This document shows, in pieces, positions 1 through 12,884 of a DNA stretch of 64,000 nucleotides. The stretch comes from Mytilus californianus (lineage: Eukaryota > Mollusca > Bivalvia > Mytilida > Mytilidae). The DNA is taken from positions 13,755,501 to 13,819,500 of the forward strand of contig NW_026262690.1 of NCBI RefSeq assembly GCF_021869535.1. The letters are read 5' to 3'. Within the stretch, counting starts at the first letter, position 1, and the number at the start of each line of letters is the position of its first letter. A program made the position numbers and the translations under genes. The notes beneath the pieces were generated by a model that saw only the letters and a program-made list of their open reading frames with translations, did not search any database and was not told the origin of the DNA.

Positions 1-150
1 AAGCTAATTCTTAACCGATATGAAATAAATGTCATGTGGCCCCTTGTTATCCAATAAGAGAAGCTAATTCTTAACCGATATGAAATAAATTATTTCATAT
101 TGGTTAAGAATTAGCTTCTCTTATTGGATAAAAAGGGCCACATGACATTC
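1..150. repeat. Long palindrome at left edge
   Basis: Bases 31-88 are followed almost directly by their reverse complement at 91-148, with a loop of only a few bases, giving a near-perfect hairpin with arms of about 58 bp. Bases 1-30 duplicate 61-90, so the structure probably extends left of the window. This looks like a foldback or MITE-type element; no coding sequence is present. Confidence 0.8.
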
Positions 151-290
151 TTTATTCTTTAGTAAAAAATTCCATCGGTCTTTAACAGAAAAAAAAAGGC
201 TCAGTCATTATCGCTTTCTTAGTCAATACCACTGTCCTGTGATCAGTCCATATATCACGATAATGACCAGTTTTTCAATAACTATTATGT

Positions 291-520
291 AATTATTGTG
301 AACTAGCTTAGCTTTCTGTTTAGGTGACAACTGTTATGAAAGAAAGTATGACTACCTCGTCCTTTTTATACCTAATGGAAATTATTGTGAACTAGCTTAG
401 CTTTCTGTTTAGGTGACAACTGTTATGAAAGGAAGTATGACTACCTCGTCCTTTTTATATAACTAATGTAAATTATTGTGAACTAGCTTAGCTTTCTGTT
501 TTGTTGACAGAGTACTCTGC
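291..520. repeat. Three tandem copies of a ~90-bp unit
   Basis: The motif AATTATTGTGAACTAGCTTA starts at 291, 380 and 471 (spacing 89 and 91). The first two units are nearly identical; the third diverges after about 30 bases. Confidence 0.85.
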
Positions 521-554
521 GAGCGAAATTTTTTTTATATTGTAATTGGTGAAC

Positions 555-760
555 ACTGTAAAGTATGATTGATTGATTTTTGTTTGCTTAACGTCCAGTG
601 GCAAATATATAATGCAATGTGGGTCGACTGCAGGAACAAATGTTGTAGACTGGCAAAAAACAGGGTAATTTTGGGTAGGGACAAGGCCATGTTACTGTGA
701 CAATTCTCGTAAGGATCCAACAAGAATTTTACCGAAGTTCTCTAACCTGCAAAGAGCATA
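555..760. repeat. Dispersed repeat fragment (GATTGATT / CCAGTGGCAAA type)
   Basis: It contains GATTGATT followed by a TTAACGTCCAGTGGCAAAT-like core. The same core recurs near 23420-23540, 49745-49790 and 60160-60200, and inverted near 58905-58940. I infer a dispersed repeat family. No ORF of note. Confidence 0.55.
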
Positions 761-769
761 TATAGCCAA

Positions 770-1379
770 TCTAATTCAATCAATCGATCAATCAAACTTT
801 TTTTTTCAAGCCGGCATCTCACATGATAAATGTTCCTACACGAGGCATCGTATTATACCGTATCAATTCTGATTGGACGTGGCTGCTTATTTTCATATCC
901 CCGGACACCCCTCTTTAACATTGGTTTTACTGCTGATAAGTCCAGGGTGGCCATATTTCTAAACCCTAGCCAATCCAAGGGGTCCATTGTAAAATAAATT
1001 CTGAGAAAAAAAGTATAAACTATCAATTAAAATATCACATCGAGACAAAAACCGTAAAAACAATATGCCAATCCAATTCTAAGATACATTTGTAACTTAA
1101 GCTATACGACACCCGTGCATGGGTGAATATACATGATACCATCTGTAAATAAACATAAAACGAGGTGTTATTAAGTATACATGAGACAATTGACCATACA
1201 GGACGATACTTAGGTTTCAGAGGTAATTATTTGACAATCTAAATAATCACTCGCCACCGGACAAACGCAATAAAGTCTCGTGGTCACAAGGCAACAATGA
1301 ACGAATGTGAAGTCCGCCATAACTAATAATAGAAAAACAAAATACTGAACGGTTACCACGACTGGTAATTCCAGTACAC
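770..1379. other. No recognised feature
   Basis: AT-rich sequence. A 63-codon reverse-strand ORF at 1210-1401 has no recognisable domain and is treated as chance. Confidence 0.5.
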
Positions 1380-1600
1380 CGAACGATAAGGGAGCTACCA
1401 TTTTTCCTGCCTTTTTTTTTTACTCAAAACTCCTGTCCTGCCTATTTATTTCAAATTTCATCATAGCCCCCCCCCCCCCCCCCCCCATAAAAATCAAATG
1501 GTAGCTCCCTAACCACGTCTGACAATTCCAGTATACCGAACGGTAACCACGACAGACTATTCTAGTATACCGAACGGTAACCACGACTGACAGTCACAAT
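1380..1600. repeat. Short repeats around a poly-C tract
   Basis: GTATACCGAACGGTAACCACGAC-type units occur several times (about 1355-1385 and 1520-1590). GGGAGCTACCAT near 1389 faces ATGGTAGCTCCC near 1499, an inverted pair flanking a 20-base poly-C run at 1467-1486. Confidence 0.6.
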
Positions 1601-1769
1601 GAGTCAATTGAATGTATGAACACTTGAATAACTGTGCAGCTATATGACCAAAATGGACTTAAAACAATAGCCATATACGTGGCTCTGAAGTTAACTTTGC
1701 TCGAGGGAAAGTTATCGAACCAAGAACTCCTAAAAGTCCATTTTGTAGTAAATATTGATATGATTTATA

Positions 1770-2065
1770 TTCTATAGGTGCCTGTCCCAAGTCAGGAGCC
1801 TGTATTTCAATAGTAACGGTAGTCGTTTGTTGATGTATATTATATTATATATTGTTTTCGTTTATTTTTTTGTACATTCATCAGGCAGTTCGTTTCGTCT
1901 TGAATTGTTTTACATTTGTCATTCGGGGCCTTTTATAGCTTAATGTGCGGTATGGGTTTTGCTCATTGTTGAAGGCCTTACAGTTGTTAACTTCTACGTC
2001 GTTTGGTCTCTGGTGGGGAGTTTTCTCATTGGCAATCATAGATTACCACATCTTCTTATCTTAAT
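1770..2065 (-). repeat. Dispersed repeat, SINE-like family, reverse copy
   Basis: Read on the minus strand it contains the landmarks of a family seen many times in this window: a GCCAATGAGA...CTC block, GGCCTTCAACAATGAGCAAA, a TATAAAAGGCCCCGA block and CTCCTGACTTGGGACAGGCA. Forward copies lie at 28850, 30260, 38553, 60235, 60675 and 61240. I infer a non-coding dispersed element; I could not define its ends or class. Confidence 0.65.
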
Positions 2066-2889
2066 AATGATTTGGATTTCTTTCAAATTGATATTACTAA
2101 TTAGTTGTCACACATGATAGAAATTTGTAGGAATATAATACTAGTACCTAATACAATGTTTTTTCATGTGACAAAAGAATAAATAGATTATGGTTCAGAA
2201 TTATCAAGTGATCTAAATATTAAATCTTCGTTGTTGATTTTATAAAGAGAGATTCAAAAATGTTGAAATTTAAGTAGTTTGCAAATAACGTATTATGCTA
2301 TAAAAAGTCCTGCTTTAAATATCCCTTTTGATACAATTTCTGGCAGCAGAATAACAGATCTATTGTAGATTGTTTTATAGCATTTATAAAAAAAACTTTT
2401 TGTATCTCCGACTGGGGTTTTAATTGCATCTGTGTAAAATATCGAAATCTGATTAGTTTCGGAAACTTTTGATTTAAGCAGCAACCTTATGATGCCTTTT
2501 ATCTTAGTTTCTCAAACTCATTATCAAATGTTTTTAAGCTATAGAAAAGTGACCAATTTTTAGCGCCTCACCCCTACCACTCATTACATAGTAAGTCAGT
2601 AACGGATTCAAGGGGGCGTATAGGGCATATAGTGATTGAAAATATATCATTTTTTACCATAAAATCGTCCAAAAGCTTTTCGCCTGGCAGTTTTTATTCA
2701 GTTTTATTGAAAGTGCCCCCGGATCAACAGAAACACATGCAAACAATAGTATTCACTCAGATAATGTCACAATATAGGAAAAAAGGACGCAAACAAAGTA
2801 TGATTAAAAAAACATGCATTCTGAGAGTATTGTATTGCAATACATTTAGCGCCCTACCGGTTAAAAATTCATTGTACTGAAACAAAAGC
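2066..2889. other. No recognised feature
   Basis: AT-rich unique-looking sequence. Small ORFs on both strands (62-82 codons) show no domain, codon bias or splice context and are taken as chance. Confidence 0.5.
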
Positions 2890-3330
2890 TAACTTGATCT
2901 GTAACTTGTCATGCAAATATCAATTCAATATCTTTAAGCATGGCGAAAAAAAGTGTGGAAAACTGATTATTTGTGTGAAATTTATAGGTCCGAGGACCAT
3001 AACTCTGTATAAAAAATATATACCAAATATCAAATCAATATCTTCAAGCATGACGAAAAACAGTGCGGAAAATTGATTACTTGTGTAAAGTCCAAGAAGC
3101 ATAATTCTGCACAAAATCATCAGACATGAACAAAATTCAAACTTGATCTGTAACTGGTCATGATAAAACTATATACCAAATATCAAATCAACATATTCAA
3201 GCACGAAGAAAACAAGTGTGGAAAACTGATTTGCCGGACTGACGGACGGATAGTCAGACGGACGGATAGACGGACGAACAGACGGGCGGAAGAAAAGACA
3301 GGGGGCCCGCCACTTTCTTGCAAACACCGA
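2890..3330. repeat. Diverged tandem repeat ending in a GACG-rich tract
   Basis: A unit containing AAATATCAA(A/T)TCAATAT, AAGCATG(G/A)CGAAAAA and GTGGAAAACTGAT occurs three times (about 2915, 3020 and 3177). It is followed at 3236-3300 by a GACGGACGGATAGACGG-type tract. The overlapping 86-codon ORFs on both strands are produced by this tract and are not genes. Confidence 0.65.
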
Positions 3331-4189
3331 AAACTGGATCTCTTCAATGTTCGGACGTTTTCCGCAAGGACGCCATTTGATTATAAATTCACACGAACAG
3401 TAATCATAAAAATAAATTGAAATGAACACAAAATCACAATATGATATTATCTTAAGTTTTCATTCTTAACATACCAAATCATGAGAAAAAACAGACTATG
3501 GGAGTTTGGTATAGATTTTGGTATAAAATTGTTGCTTTGCGAAAAAAAATCCTCGCGTACCAACATAAATTTATTGTTATCAATTATCCGTATATTATGT
3601 ATGTATGCAGCTATTGTCAGAGACAATCATGAAACATATATTAAAAATAATCGATTGATATGCAGCAAAGATTACACTTTGAAATTAAGTAAGTAAGCAA
3701 ATTCAAACGGACCTTATCCAGATGTAAACATTGAATATGAATAAATCGAGAAGACCGCATATACATATACTAAATTCGGGACGACTCATTCATAAAATTG
3801 TAAAAAAAAAAAAAATAGTAAAAAAACTTTTAACGGATAAACTCCTTTGCTTGATAAATATCTTTATTTTTTGACTGCATAGACGTAACTTTTAGCTCGT
3901 TATATTCACGCACAGACAATACTTCTATATTGAAAGTCCACTTGACAATGAGCAGACCGGCGTACTCGAAAAATTAGTCAGTGTTGAAAATAGGTATATT
4001 TTGGGAAATTGTAACATGCTAAAGACTATGTTGAAAAGTGACTTTAAAGAGCTTTATATTTTTTTTTAAGTACATGATTTTTTCCAATTTTGTTTATCAA
4101 TATGCATCAAAAAGGATAATCCGTGATTTTTAAACAAAAAATAGTGTATCCCGATAAATAATGCAAAAAAGCATGCATAGAATATATAT
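3331..4189. other. No recognised feature
   Basis: AT-rich DNA. A 71-codon plus-strand ORF at 3481-3696 has no recognisable domain. Confidence 0.45.
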
Positions 4190-5930
4190 TTCAAATAACA
4201 CAGTTAAAAAATACCTTCCTCAAATTGTACGATTGTTGTTTAGAAATAACTTTTACTATTGATTTTGTCGACTTTTTCATTATGAAAAATAAATAAATAA
4301 ACAGTAGTGAGGAAGAGTCGTTATTAACCAGGAAGACTCTTGAAAAGTTATAATCCTGATAAATTTGCTCAACTTTTTTAAATTCATTTTTGTATCTTAA
4401 CTGAAATAGTTTTCCAAACCTTAGTATATTAATTCTGTGCAAGAAAAAAGTATCCAAATATTGTTCTCGAAAATTTGCCATAGAACTACACTGCAAAATG
4501 TAATGAAATTCGACACCAATCTCGTTACATTGACATAAATTACAATATCTATAGTTACGTTCAATTTTATTTCATCTACTAAATTCTATGGGTAACTTGT
4601 GGTTTCCCGTTCTAAATCTGCAATATGTTATTCTATCTTTATCATTTGAAATACTCAGATATTCTTCATATTCAAAATTGTGTTTTAATAATTTGTAAGC
4701 TAAACCTTTTGATGAAGAGTTAATATCTGCTTCCCATTTTTGTTGAAACTGATCAAATAACTTTTGTTTTAAACTAATACCCAACCATTTAGAATTAAAA
4801 TTTCCTTGTAACAACCATATATTGCTATATATCCACATCTATCTAATGCATCTTTAACGTATTTCAACCAATCTCACCTTAATTGGTTTTGATAATTCTT
4901 CAAGAACATGTATCTGTATATTATTTTAGCAATCCTGTTATCATCCCCATTTTCAATTTTTGACCAAAAATTAACCATACGCAGCTGTATATATAAAGAC
5001 ATGGGATAAATACCAAGTTCACCATAAATCGTAAAATTAGGTGTCGACTTCTTAAGATTTAATAATAATTTACAAAATGTCAAATACACTCTTTTTATAG
5101 TATCAGTATTACTGAAATCCCAAATCTCACATCCATATGGTAGAATTGGCTTCACAATTTTATCAAAGAGATCATATTGAGAATTCACTGACAAGTTGTG
5201 CAACCTCCACATTTTCAATACTTCGGTACATTGCTTTATTTGCTTTACGAACTAAAATTTTCTTAGCACTCATATTTAGCTACCTGTTCTTGAAAAATTC
5301 TACCCACGGTAAGTCAATTCGTTAACTAGCTCCAATGCATTACCATCATATATAAAATTAATATCATTGGGTAATCTACCACCAGAAAAAATATGATTTT
5401 AGTTTTATTAGTGTTTACTTTCAATTTTCATGTACTGCAATAATCATGGAATATATTTTTAATTGCAACTGTGGATCAGATGCATTATCAGAAAATAACA
5501 CTGTATCATCTGCGACCAATAACACAAAAAGGTTTAAGGAGATATCAAACTCTTCCTCTATTTCATTAGTATTACAACTTGAACCACAAATATTTCTTTC
5601 TTCAATATACTGCTGAAGATCATTCAAAAATAATGAGAATAAAAATGGAGACATATTTTCATCCTGTCATACACCAATATTGCATGAAAAGTATTCTGAC
5701 ATTTCACCATTATATACAACTCGAGAAAGTAATTTATGCCAAACCCCTTTCTCCAAACAGTATGAAAGGCTTTAGCAAAATCAACGATGCACGGAGTAAT
5801 ATCTTTTTCTTATTTTTCATGATACTGATAAGCATGTAAATAACAAATACTTTATGTGTAGTTGAATAACCTTCTTTGAAACCACTTTTGTTTATTAAAA
5901 GAGAAATTAACACCCCCCCCCCCCCCCCTT
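4190..5930 (-). mobile_element. Degenerate non-LTR retrotransposon (LINE), 3' part
   Basis: Read on the minus strand, several broken frames follow in the order expected of a LINE ORF2. At 5920-5750 there is an RT N-terminal block (GF+EGYST... then KNKKK). At 5654-5421 come MSPFLFSLFLNDL and a catalytic-loop relative VADDTVLFSD, where family members usually have Y/F-A-D-D. At 5218-4874 follows the thumb-like section with ILPYGCEIW, and at about 4590-4480 a terminal Cys/His knuckle (CNLCQC...EFHYILQC). Stops and frameshifts separate the pieces and the 5' end, including any endonuclease, is missing, so it is dead. CR1- or Jockey-like affinity is possible, but I cannot place the clade. Confidence 0.8.
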
Positions 5931-6014
5931 CTTTCATTCATTCATTCGTTCGTTCCGTTCGTTCGTTCCGTTCGTTCGTTCGTTCCGTTCGTTCCGTTCG
6001 TTCGTTCGTTCGTT
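5931..6014. repeat. Simple repeat (TTCG/TTCCG)n next to a poly-C run
   Basis: Sixteen C at 5913-5928 are followed by TTCATTCATTCGTTCG and then alternating TTCG and TTCCG units. It abuts the upstream end of the LINE fragment on its reverse strand. Confidence 0.9.
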
Positions 6015-6149
6015 AATTCTTACCAAAGTCTATATAAACTATAGGTATACATTTGTATTGCATCCACATCAATAATACATATATAAATACAAAATATGCA
6101 GAATAACAGAAGGTGTTGTAATTATAAATAAACACTATTTGAACATATC

Positions 6150-6480
6150 GGTCCTAAGCTTAAAAGATCTAAAAATACATATACCTAAATTACACATTTT
6201 ACATTGTTTGTACTCATTAGTTTAATAAATTTGTACATCGATGGTTTTTTCCAATAATATATAGCTTTATATAAAATTTTAGAAAACCTTGAAAAAATGG
6301 ACATTTGAGGATGAAATGATACTAATCCTCTATATCATTTTTACAAGAAGTACATACTAGTATTCTATTATTTCTTGATATACCATAAAATAATCCATTT
6401 TCTATAGCCAAGATGTGGCTACTTGATCTCGTTTTCGTGATACATGTTTTGTAAACATTAGGAATTGGTTTGCATAAATA
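6150..6480 (-). mobile_element. Second LINE fragment, C-terminal end only
   Basis: On the minus strand, about 6390-6290 reads RILVCTSCKNDIED, an in-frame TAG, then YHFILKCPFFQ. This is the same C-x2-C...H-x4-C arrangement as the LINE fragment at 4190-5930. Only the terminal knuckle region is recognisable. It may be another insertion of the same or a related family. Confidence 0.6.
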
Positions 6481-7799
6481 AAATTGCAGACACATGTACA
6501 AGAATTACGGACATTTCAAGGCGAGATAACTCGTGTTACTTTTCTATTCTGGTTCCCATCTTGTTTTCATCGTCTGGTGACCAGTAGATAAGAATAGATA
6601 ACTCCCCTAAACGAACACCCCGCCAATAGATGTCACTTTGACGTTATGCCTATAGGGTAATTTATGATATTAGCAGTTATACGATAATTCCGAACGCAGT
6701 TGGATTTAAGAAAGAAACCCCGCGTACACTATACACAGATGAATGATGAAGAAATTGCCGATAGGAAAGAAATAATTAAAAAAAGAAAAGTTTTGCATGC
6801 CCTATGATGTAGAAAGAATATTTTCTGTTAACGATGGTTCAAAAGAGATACGTTTACATGTTATTATATTTCCTATATTTATAATATATGTATATCTCTT
6901 GATCAATACTTTTTTTAATTTTTTTTTCTTAATCTAGTAAATTTTCTGATTGTATGAAATTTGTAACCCTGTTTATATTACACACGACCTTTTCGGAAGC
7001 TTTAAGATAGTCCAAATAATTTATCATCGGTGTTTCTGATTTTAACAAGTTCAATAAAAGCCGCAGGCAAACTGATCTATCCTTGTAAATTTCTTTTTAA
7101 TTGGGTTAGATGAAAATCCAATATACAAATCCTTTCAACATCAAGCAGGCTTGAGTATTATCTAGATTATGTTTTATATAAAAAAAAAATAGCATTTAAC
7201 TCTTCAACGTGATTCTGGAAAAGGATAGAATTTATGAATATGACGAATACATAGTCTTTCAATCAGTTTAATTGAAGTGTGGAGCTGGCATGTCAGTTAT
7301 TGCTGTAATAGTCATTTAGTTAATTTATCATGTATCATTGCCATTTTGCTAAGTGTCTTAAAAGACTTTTGTTATCTATTCTGACATCGGACTCGGACTT
7401 CTTTTAAACTGAGTTTTACTGTGCGTAATGCTGTGTTTTGTTTATTCTACATAGGCTAGAGGTATAGAGGGAGGGTTGAAAGCTCATAAAACATATAAAT
7501 AAAAGCTACAGAAGGCAATATCATAAATATGACAAGATGTACATTTTTTTACTGTCAATTTTAGATTTTATTTGATATGGGTAGGTCACATGTATTCGAC
7601 ATTGACATTGTATAAGCCAGATGTATACTCCATGCTGAATTTTATTTGATCTAGGTAACACGTAAACTCATTAACACCTGTGGATTAAATTGTAATATTT
7701 TCCTGTCCTCTAGGAACATAAATCTTACATAATTCACTACCATTAATTAGACATAGATATCAGTAAATAAAACCGCAGACTTTCTCCTTAAAGTTTAGT
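6481..7799. other. No recognised feature
   Basis: AT-rich. A 22-codon ORF at about 6739 (MNDEEIADRK...) is noted without support. A short fragment near 7405-7490 (GTTTTACTGTG...GAGGGTTGAAAGCTC) resembles part of the reverse-oriented dispersed family also seen at 12365. Confidence 0.45.
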
Positions 7800-8010
7800 G
7801 GTTTGTACATATATTGAAGGTGTGCATGTAGTCAGGGTTTAATATTTGCTCTTTTGGGAGATAGTTGAAGTTATTTTAAAATAACACTTTGCATCTGCGG
7901 GGGCATCATTTGTTTCTCCCAGACACAATTAAATCTCAGATAAAGTTCTACATTATCTTAGTTATGATACAGTTACTTCAGAGTGAAGTGCGGGGCATCA
8001 CTTTGTCTAG
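7800..8010 (+). repeat. Dispersed repeat, forward copy of the family at 53225-54090
   Basis: It contains GTACATATATTGAAGGTGTG, GCTCTTTTGGGAGATAGTTG, GCATCTGCGGGGGCATCATT, a TCTCCCAGACACA block and GTTACTTCAGAGTG. The reverse complements of all of these occur in order within 53225-53560. I infer two copies of one element in opposite orientation. Confidence 0.8.
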
Positions 8011-8117
8011 TTAATTTTATAATTATTTTTTTGTTGTAATTAATCTTATTTGAAAATATTCGTTCATATTTCAGCCGTATCTCAATTTTTTTTTACTTTA
8101 TAAAATTAGTTTATATG

Positions 8118-8185
8118 TGTTACCCTATATTCTTATGTGGAGAATACTCTTAAACATTTAAACATAAGAATAGAGGGCAACATAC
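8118..8185. repeat. Imperfect inverted repeat
   Basis: GTTACCCTATATTCTTATGT at about 8119 faces ACATAAGAATAGAGGGCAAC at about 8162, arms of about 20 bp with a loop of about 25. Confidence 0.7.
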
Positions 8186-8578
8186 ATAAATTATTATTGT
8201 TAAATCGCATTGATAAGAGTTTGAACACTTAAGACAAGGTAAAAAAGTTGATGTGAAAAGACTATTTTCAAATTATAAACTAACTGCAAAAAATAAAAAA
8301 GGGGGTCTCCCAACAATCTCTTTTGCATGGACTACTATATTTTCAATATAATACTTCAATGATAAGATAAAATAGTAACATATGGTATTGAATAGTGATA
8401 CCGCACCGGAAAGGATTTGCCGTGGCACCATGGGACGCTTAAACAATATACTATGTAAATATTGACACATTCGTGTTTATATGTTAGCTGAGATCGATAA
8501 TTATGGAGCTTTTCTTAAAAAGGACCTCGATGTTTTTCGTCATTTGTATTATCAAACGACATTTTATGAATATACTAA

Positions 8579-8612
8579 ACAAGGATTTGTATAGTACTAT
8601 ACAAATCCTTGT
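8579..8612. repeat. Perfect 34-bp palindrome
   Basis: Bases 8579-8595 (ACAAGGATTTGTATAGT) are exactly mirrored by their reverse complement at 8596-8612 with no loop. Confidence 0.9.
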
Positions 8613-10785
8613 ACTAAACAATAAGATTAATGTATGAAGGAGAACATAAAGATAGCATATCCTAACAATGATTTTGATGCTATGATATCTTACTGTATAC
8701 ATTCAAAATACTTGCATTTACTTCTCTGATCATTTCTTATAATGATAAGAATAATATTTCCTATACCTTTTCATTATACAAAACTTGTATACAATTTTGT
8801 ATGTTTTGAATAACATTAAAAATTGCACGTTGTCATCTTTTCTATTTCAATTTAGTTTTTCAGATTTCCGTAGACATTTTTTTTCAATAATACAATCATG
8901 CAACTGTGTATTCAAATATTTGATAATAATAATATAATTACTCAAATCAAAATAAGATTAATTAGACAGAGCCTTTAAAAAAAAACGAAAAAATAAAACA
9001 ACACTTTTTGCATATTTTTCTTCAAGATGTCAACAAATCCACACTACTTTTAAAATTTTGATGTTTAAAGAACTCTTTGGTATAATAGAAATTAATATAT
9101 TGTTTAAAACCTAACTTGATATTTAAAATGATGGATGTAATTAGAAAACTGAGAAGTTCACATCATAAAAATGAGAATTCAACTAAATAACAAGAACAAT
9201 TTGTCTTTGAATACGGTCAATCTTAGTTGAATGAATATACATCGTATTCATAAATAATGAAGTTTCACTTTCAAATGCTTAGGGACAACAGTAAACATTA
9301 TTTTAAAATGACGATTCTTATACCATTTGATAGGAAAATTATTTGCCAATACTGTATAATTTGTTAATTTGATTTACAATAAAAAAATGAATTTAATATG
9401 AATTTTTATAAAATATGTATACCTCGTAATTTAACATTTCTCAACCAAAAGAGAACCCGACGTTCAACATGATAGGGACACCAGTAAATATCAAGATAAA
9501 GTGGATTTTATTACACCATTTCAAAGCTAAAAAAATGGTGAGATCTCTATAATTTATTAATTTTATATGAGATTTATAAAATAGACATAGTATTCGTTTA
9601 TTTAGCTAGTGGCCATAATTCCCCATAGACAATAACGTTAAAAAAATTTCAATGATTACGGTTCTCTGTGTGGTGGCTGATAAAGCCATCCAGCTGAGCT
9701 GTCCGCAATTCTTGTGTATGAAAATTATTTAACATATGTTTATAATTAGAACATTTTAGAGAAGTATGCAACTGGGCATCAAGTTTTTATTTTGGACAAT
9801 CATATAAACGTTGCTTTTAGTCTAGTCAATTTAGTGAACAACCTGCAACTAATTGCAACACAAAGTTTTTCTCTGAAAAACAAGTCTGTTACTATCTATG
9901 AACAACATACTAAAATTATACAAAAATATATTTTGCGGAAAGTGGTGTAATTAATCAATTTTTTTTGTAGTAAAAATAAGGTTATATGAGTTGCTTCCCC
10001 TTATTTGCCAAAGTTGAAAACAACTTTTTTATACAAAAAATATTCAGTATTTTTTAAAACAGTTTAAATAATACAATACAATACATAATTATCTCAATTT
10101 AAAAAAAATAATATAACAAATGCATCACTTTCTTGTCTCAAAATTTGTATATTTGAATAAAGATATAGACCGCAATTGTGTTCTGCTATTTTACAATCCA
10201 ATAATCTAATTCTCCACCATAGTGTTGGTATGTAACCTATAAATGGAAAACTGTACTGAATTAGATTAACCAACTTCGTCACAATCTTACACAGTATTTG
10301 AAAGAATTCTGCCCGTGTGTTAAAGGCACGTACAGTTAATTTTTGTTGGGGGGAGGGGTTCTCGAAACACATGTTTTGTCCTTTATAAAAAAAATGTTAA
10401 TGCAAGACTTAATTTTTGAAATTCAAAGTCTTTCATGTATTTTTTCCCCACAACTCTATAAAGAAAACAATATTTTTATTTTTATTATATCCTTCTGGAA
10501 CAAACATGTTAAGATTTAGAATCCAACAATGTTTTTTCATAAAAAAATAAGAATGATGAGTGTTAAATGATTGTATGTTAAATATTTTTTCACAAATGAA
10601 AATTTCAAGCTCCTCGAAGCAAATAGCTACTCATGTAATTAGCGACGATCTCAGTACTCACTCACCATATAAATAAAGCTTTGGCTGTAACACTGAATCC
10701 ACTTTTCACTTTGGTTGCTAATCGGATGTGTACTGATTTATATTTTAGTCGGTGCCAACAGTTTTTATTCATCAACTGTAATTAG
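8613..10785. other. No recognised feature
   Basis: About 2.2 kb of AT-rich DNA with many stops in all frames. A 92-codon minus ORF at 10094-10372 has no recognisable domain and is treated as chance. Confidence 0.5.
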
Positions 10786-10789
10786 CTTT

Positions 10790-11180
10790 GAACTTGCTAT
10801 TAGAACTCAGTGTCTATTTGTTAATTGGTTATATACTCCGCGCTTATCTTTTTGAGTCGAACCCTTTCCAACTGAGTTTTACAATATGTTCTTATGTTGT
10901 TTGCTATTTCAAAACTGTTCCTGATTATGGGAGGGTTGAGTGCTCGCAAACATTGTTAATGCTGCACACTATTAATATGATTATCACAAGAAAGTGGCCC
11001 TTTATTATTTGGTGGTTATTGTTTTCTGTCTGTCGTATTTGTTTTTCCATTTATTGTCTTAACAGTTTTATATTTTAACGATGAGCTATTATAGTTTGTT
11101 AACATCCACACCCACATCATTGTTATCTCTTGTGGAAAGTTTTCTAATTTGCAATCATACAACATCTTCTTATTTTTTTG
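10790..11180 (-). repeat. Diverged reverse copy of the SINE-like family
   Basis: Landmarks include GGGAGGGTTGAGTGCTCGCA, AAAGTTTTCTAATTTGCAAT and ACAACATCTTCTTATTTTTT, the reverse of the family head ending in GAAGATGTGGTATGA-type sequence. The 96-codon ORF inside is not supported. Confidence 0.5.
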
Positions 11181-11648
11181 AAGTGGGGATATTTTACAAT
11201 AAATTATGGTTTCACTGGCAATCGATCAAACATACTACCGAGAAATCACTGATATTGTTTAGTTGACCTTAAAAGCTAAACATTTATATTCTTTAGGCAT
11301 GAGGTGTATTTTTTTAAATATTTTTTTAGTTTCATTCAAATGAGTTGAATACAGGTCAGCACATTCTGGAAGCAGAAAACGGCGTCTTTAATATTGATAT
11401 TTCTATAATCATGATAATAGAGTATAATCATGAATAAAGAGAGATTTGAGGTTTTTAAAGTCAATGAGAAAGCAACCCAAACGACTAACAAAAACCAACA
11501 GACTTAATTTCAGATTAGACATGACTATCTAAACGCTAACTCTGGCCATAAGTCGTCCACTTTTTAACAGTTCTTAGGCTAAAGCTGATTACCTTTTATT
11601 AAATTAATTCAATGAAATATCTTAAAGAAGGAACTTTGTAATGCTTTT

Positions 11649-11650
<2 letters not shown>
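11181..11650. other. Nothing definite; weak repeat relic
   Basis: About 11425-11520 contains GTCAATGAGAAAGCAACCC and a run resembling the SINE-like family. Otherwise unrecognised. Confidence 0.35.

Positions 11651-11701
<51 letters not shown>
11651..11701. repeat. (TA)n microsatellite
   Basis: About 25 TA dinucleotides in an uninterrupted run. Confidence 0.95.
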
Positions 11702-11702
<1 letters not shown>

Positions 11703-12364
11703 TTGACCATAATATTTTCATACAGCAGACAACCCATGTTAGTCCTTTGTCATTATCATTTGGTTGATGTTTCAGACCACCACATACAGGTTTTACCTTG
11801 CTGGGTACACACATAAGGTGCTGTTACTATTAACACTTCCTCCAGGAAGTGATCCCATCAATTCATTCAACAGTGCTTATCTCATTTTCAACATCCAAAA
11901 TTGGACCCTTTTGGTACAATTACTATTTAAATTCAAGCTCTTATAATCATATTGACAAAGCTTCCCTTGAAATTGCCTTAAACAATATCAGATCTTTATT
12001 CCATGCTAATTCAGTGAACTAGTAAATGTTATCAAATTTAAAAAGCTTATATATATCTGAAATTAAACTTGGATATTGATAGAGCTTGCTAAATAAAATT
12101 AGTCTGTGATTAACTGTGACTTTATACAATTCAAATGTTGAAAAAGCAGCTAATAAAAAAATAAACAAAAAAAGGACTACAATCAATGACGATGCAAGGA
12201 CACTAGAAAAATAACTCTTCCAGCAACTAACATGACAAAATCAAAGTCATGATTTACAGTTATTTTTTAACACAATCATTTTTTTTGTTTATTATACCTA
12301 CACGTATAATTGCTATAAATACATAACAGAAACATAAGATAAAAATTTCAAACTTCCACAAAAT
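11702..12364. other. No recognised feature
   Basis: AT-rich sequence, no supported ORF or repeat. Confidence 0.45.
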
Positions 12365-12575
12365 GCACTTTTTTAAAACTGAGTTTTACTGTGTGTTTAT
12401 TTATTCTACATTGTCTAGAGAAACTAGGGGAGGGTTGAGTTCTCACACAATATGTTTTACCCCAGCCACATTATTGCACTTATCCCAAGTCAGGAACCTC
12501 AAGATCTAGCCTTTGTTTGTCTTGTGTGTGTTTTTTGTTGTTGATAATTTTGGGTCACTTGTATGTATTGGAGTT
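12365..12575 (-). repeat. Reverse copy of the SINE-like dispersed family
   Basis: It contains GAGTTTTACTGTGTGTTTAT, a GGGGAGGGTTGAGTTCTCAC block, CAAGTCAGGAACC and a GTTGTTGATAATTTTGGGTC tail, matching the family in reverse. Confidence 0.6.
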
Positions 12576-12587
12576 TAGGAGGTTCGG

Positions 12588-12687
12588 GAGTCGATTTCAC
12601 AAAAAAAAACTGATTGATCGTAAGTATACTGAATTGTCCATGACTTACGATCAATCTTAGTCGTAAGTTTTTTTGTGAAACCGACTC
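12588..12687. repeat. Foldback (hairpin) element of 100 bp
   Basis: GAGTCGATTTCAC with poly-A at 12588 faces GTGAAACCGACTC at 12675-12687. The inner arms GATCGTAAGT and ACTTACGATC also pair. It is compact and MITE-like. Confidence 0.85.
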
Positions 12688-12884
12688 AAGGCCTTTAAGG
12701 TGGTGTCCATTTCGCTGAACTAGTGTACAAAATAATTAAGGGGTCAGCCGAAGCCTACCTCCGTGTGCCGGATTAACTTGCTATGTTAAAGACCCATTAT
12801 AGTCGCCTTGTTTTCTCTTTGACACATTCCCTGTTTACGTTTTCAAAATTCAAATTGGAAATAACCAAGATTTTGAAATTTAAT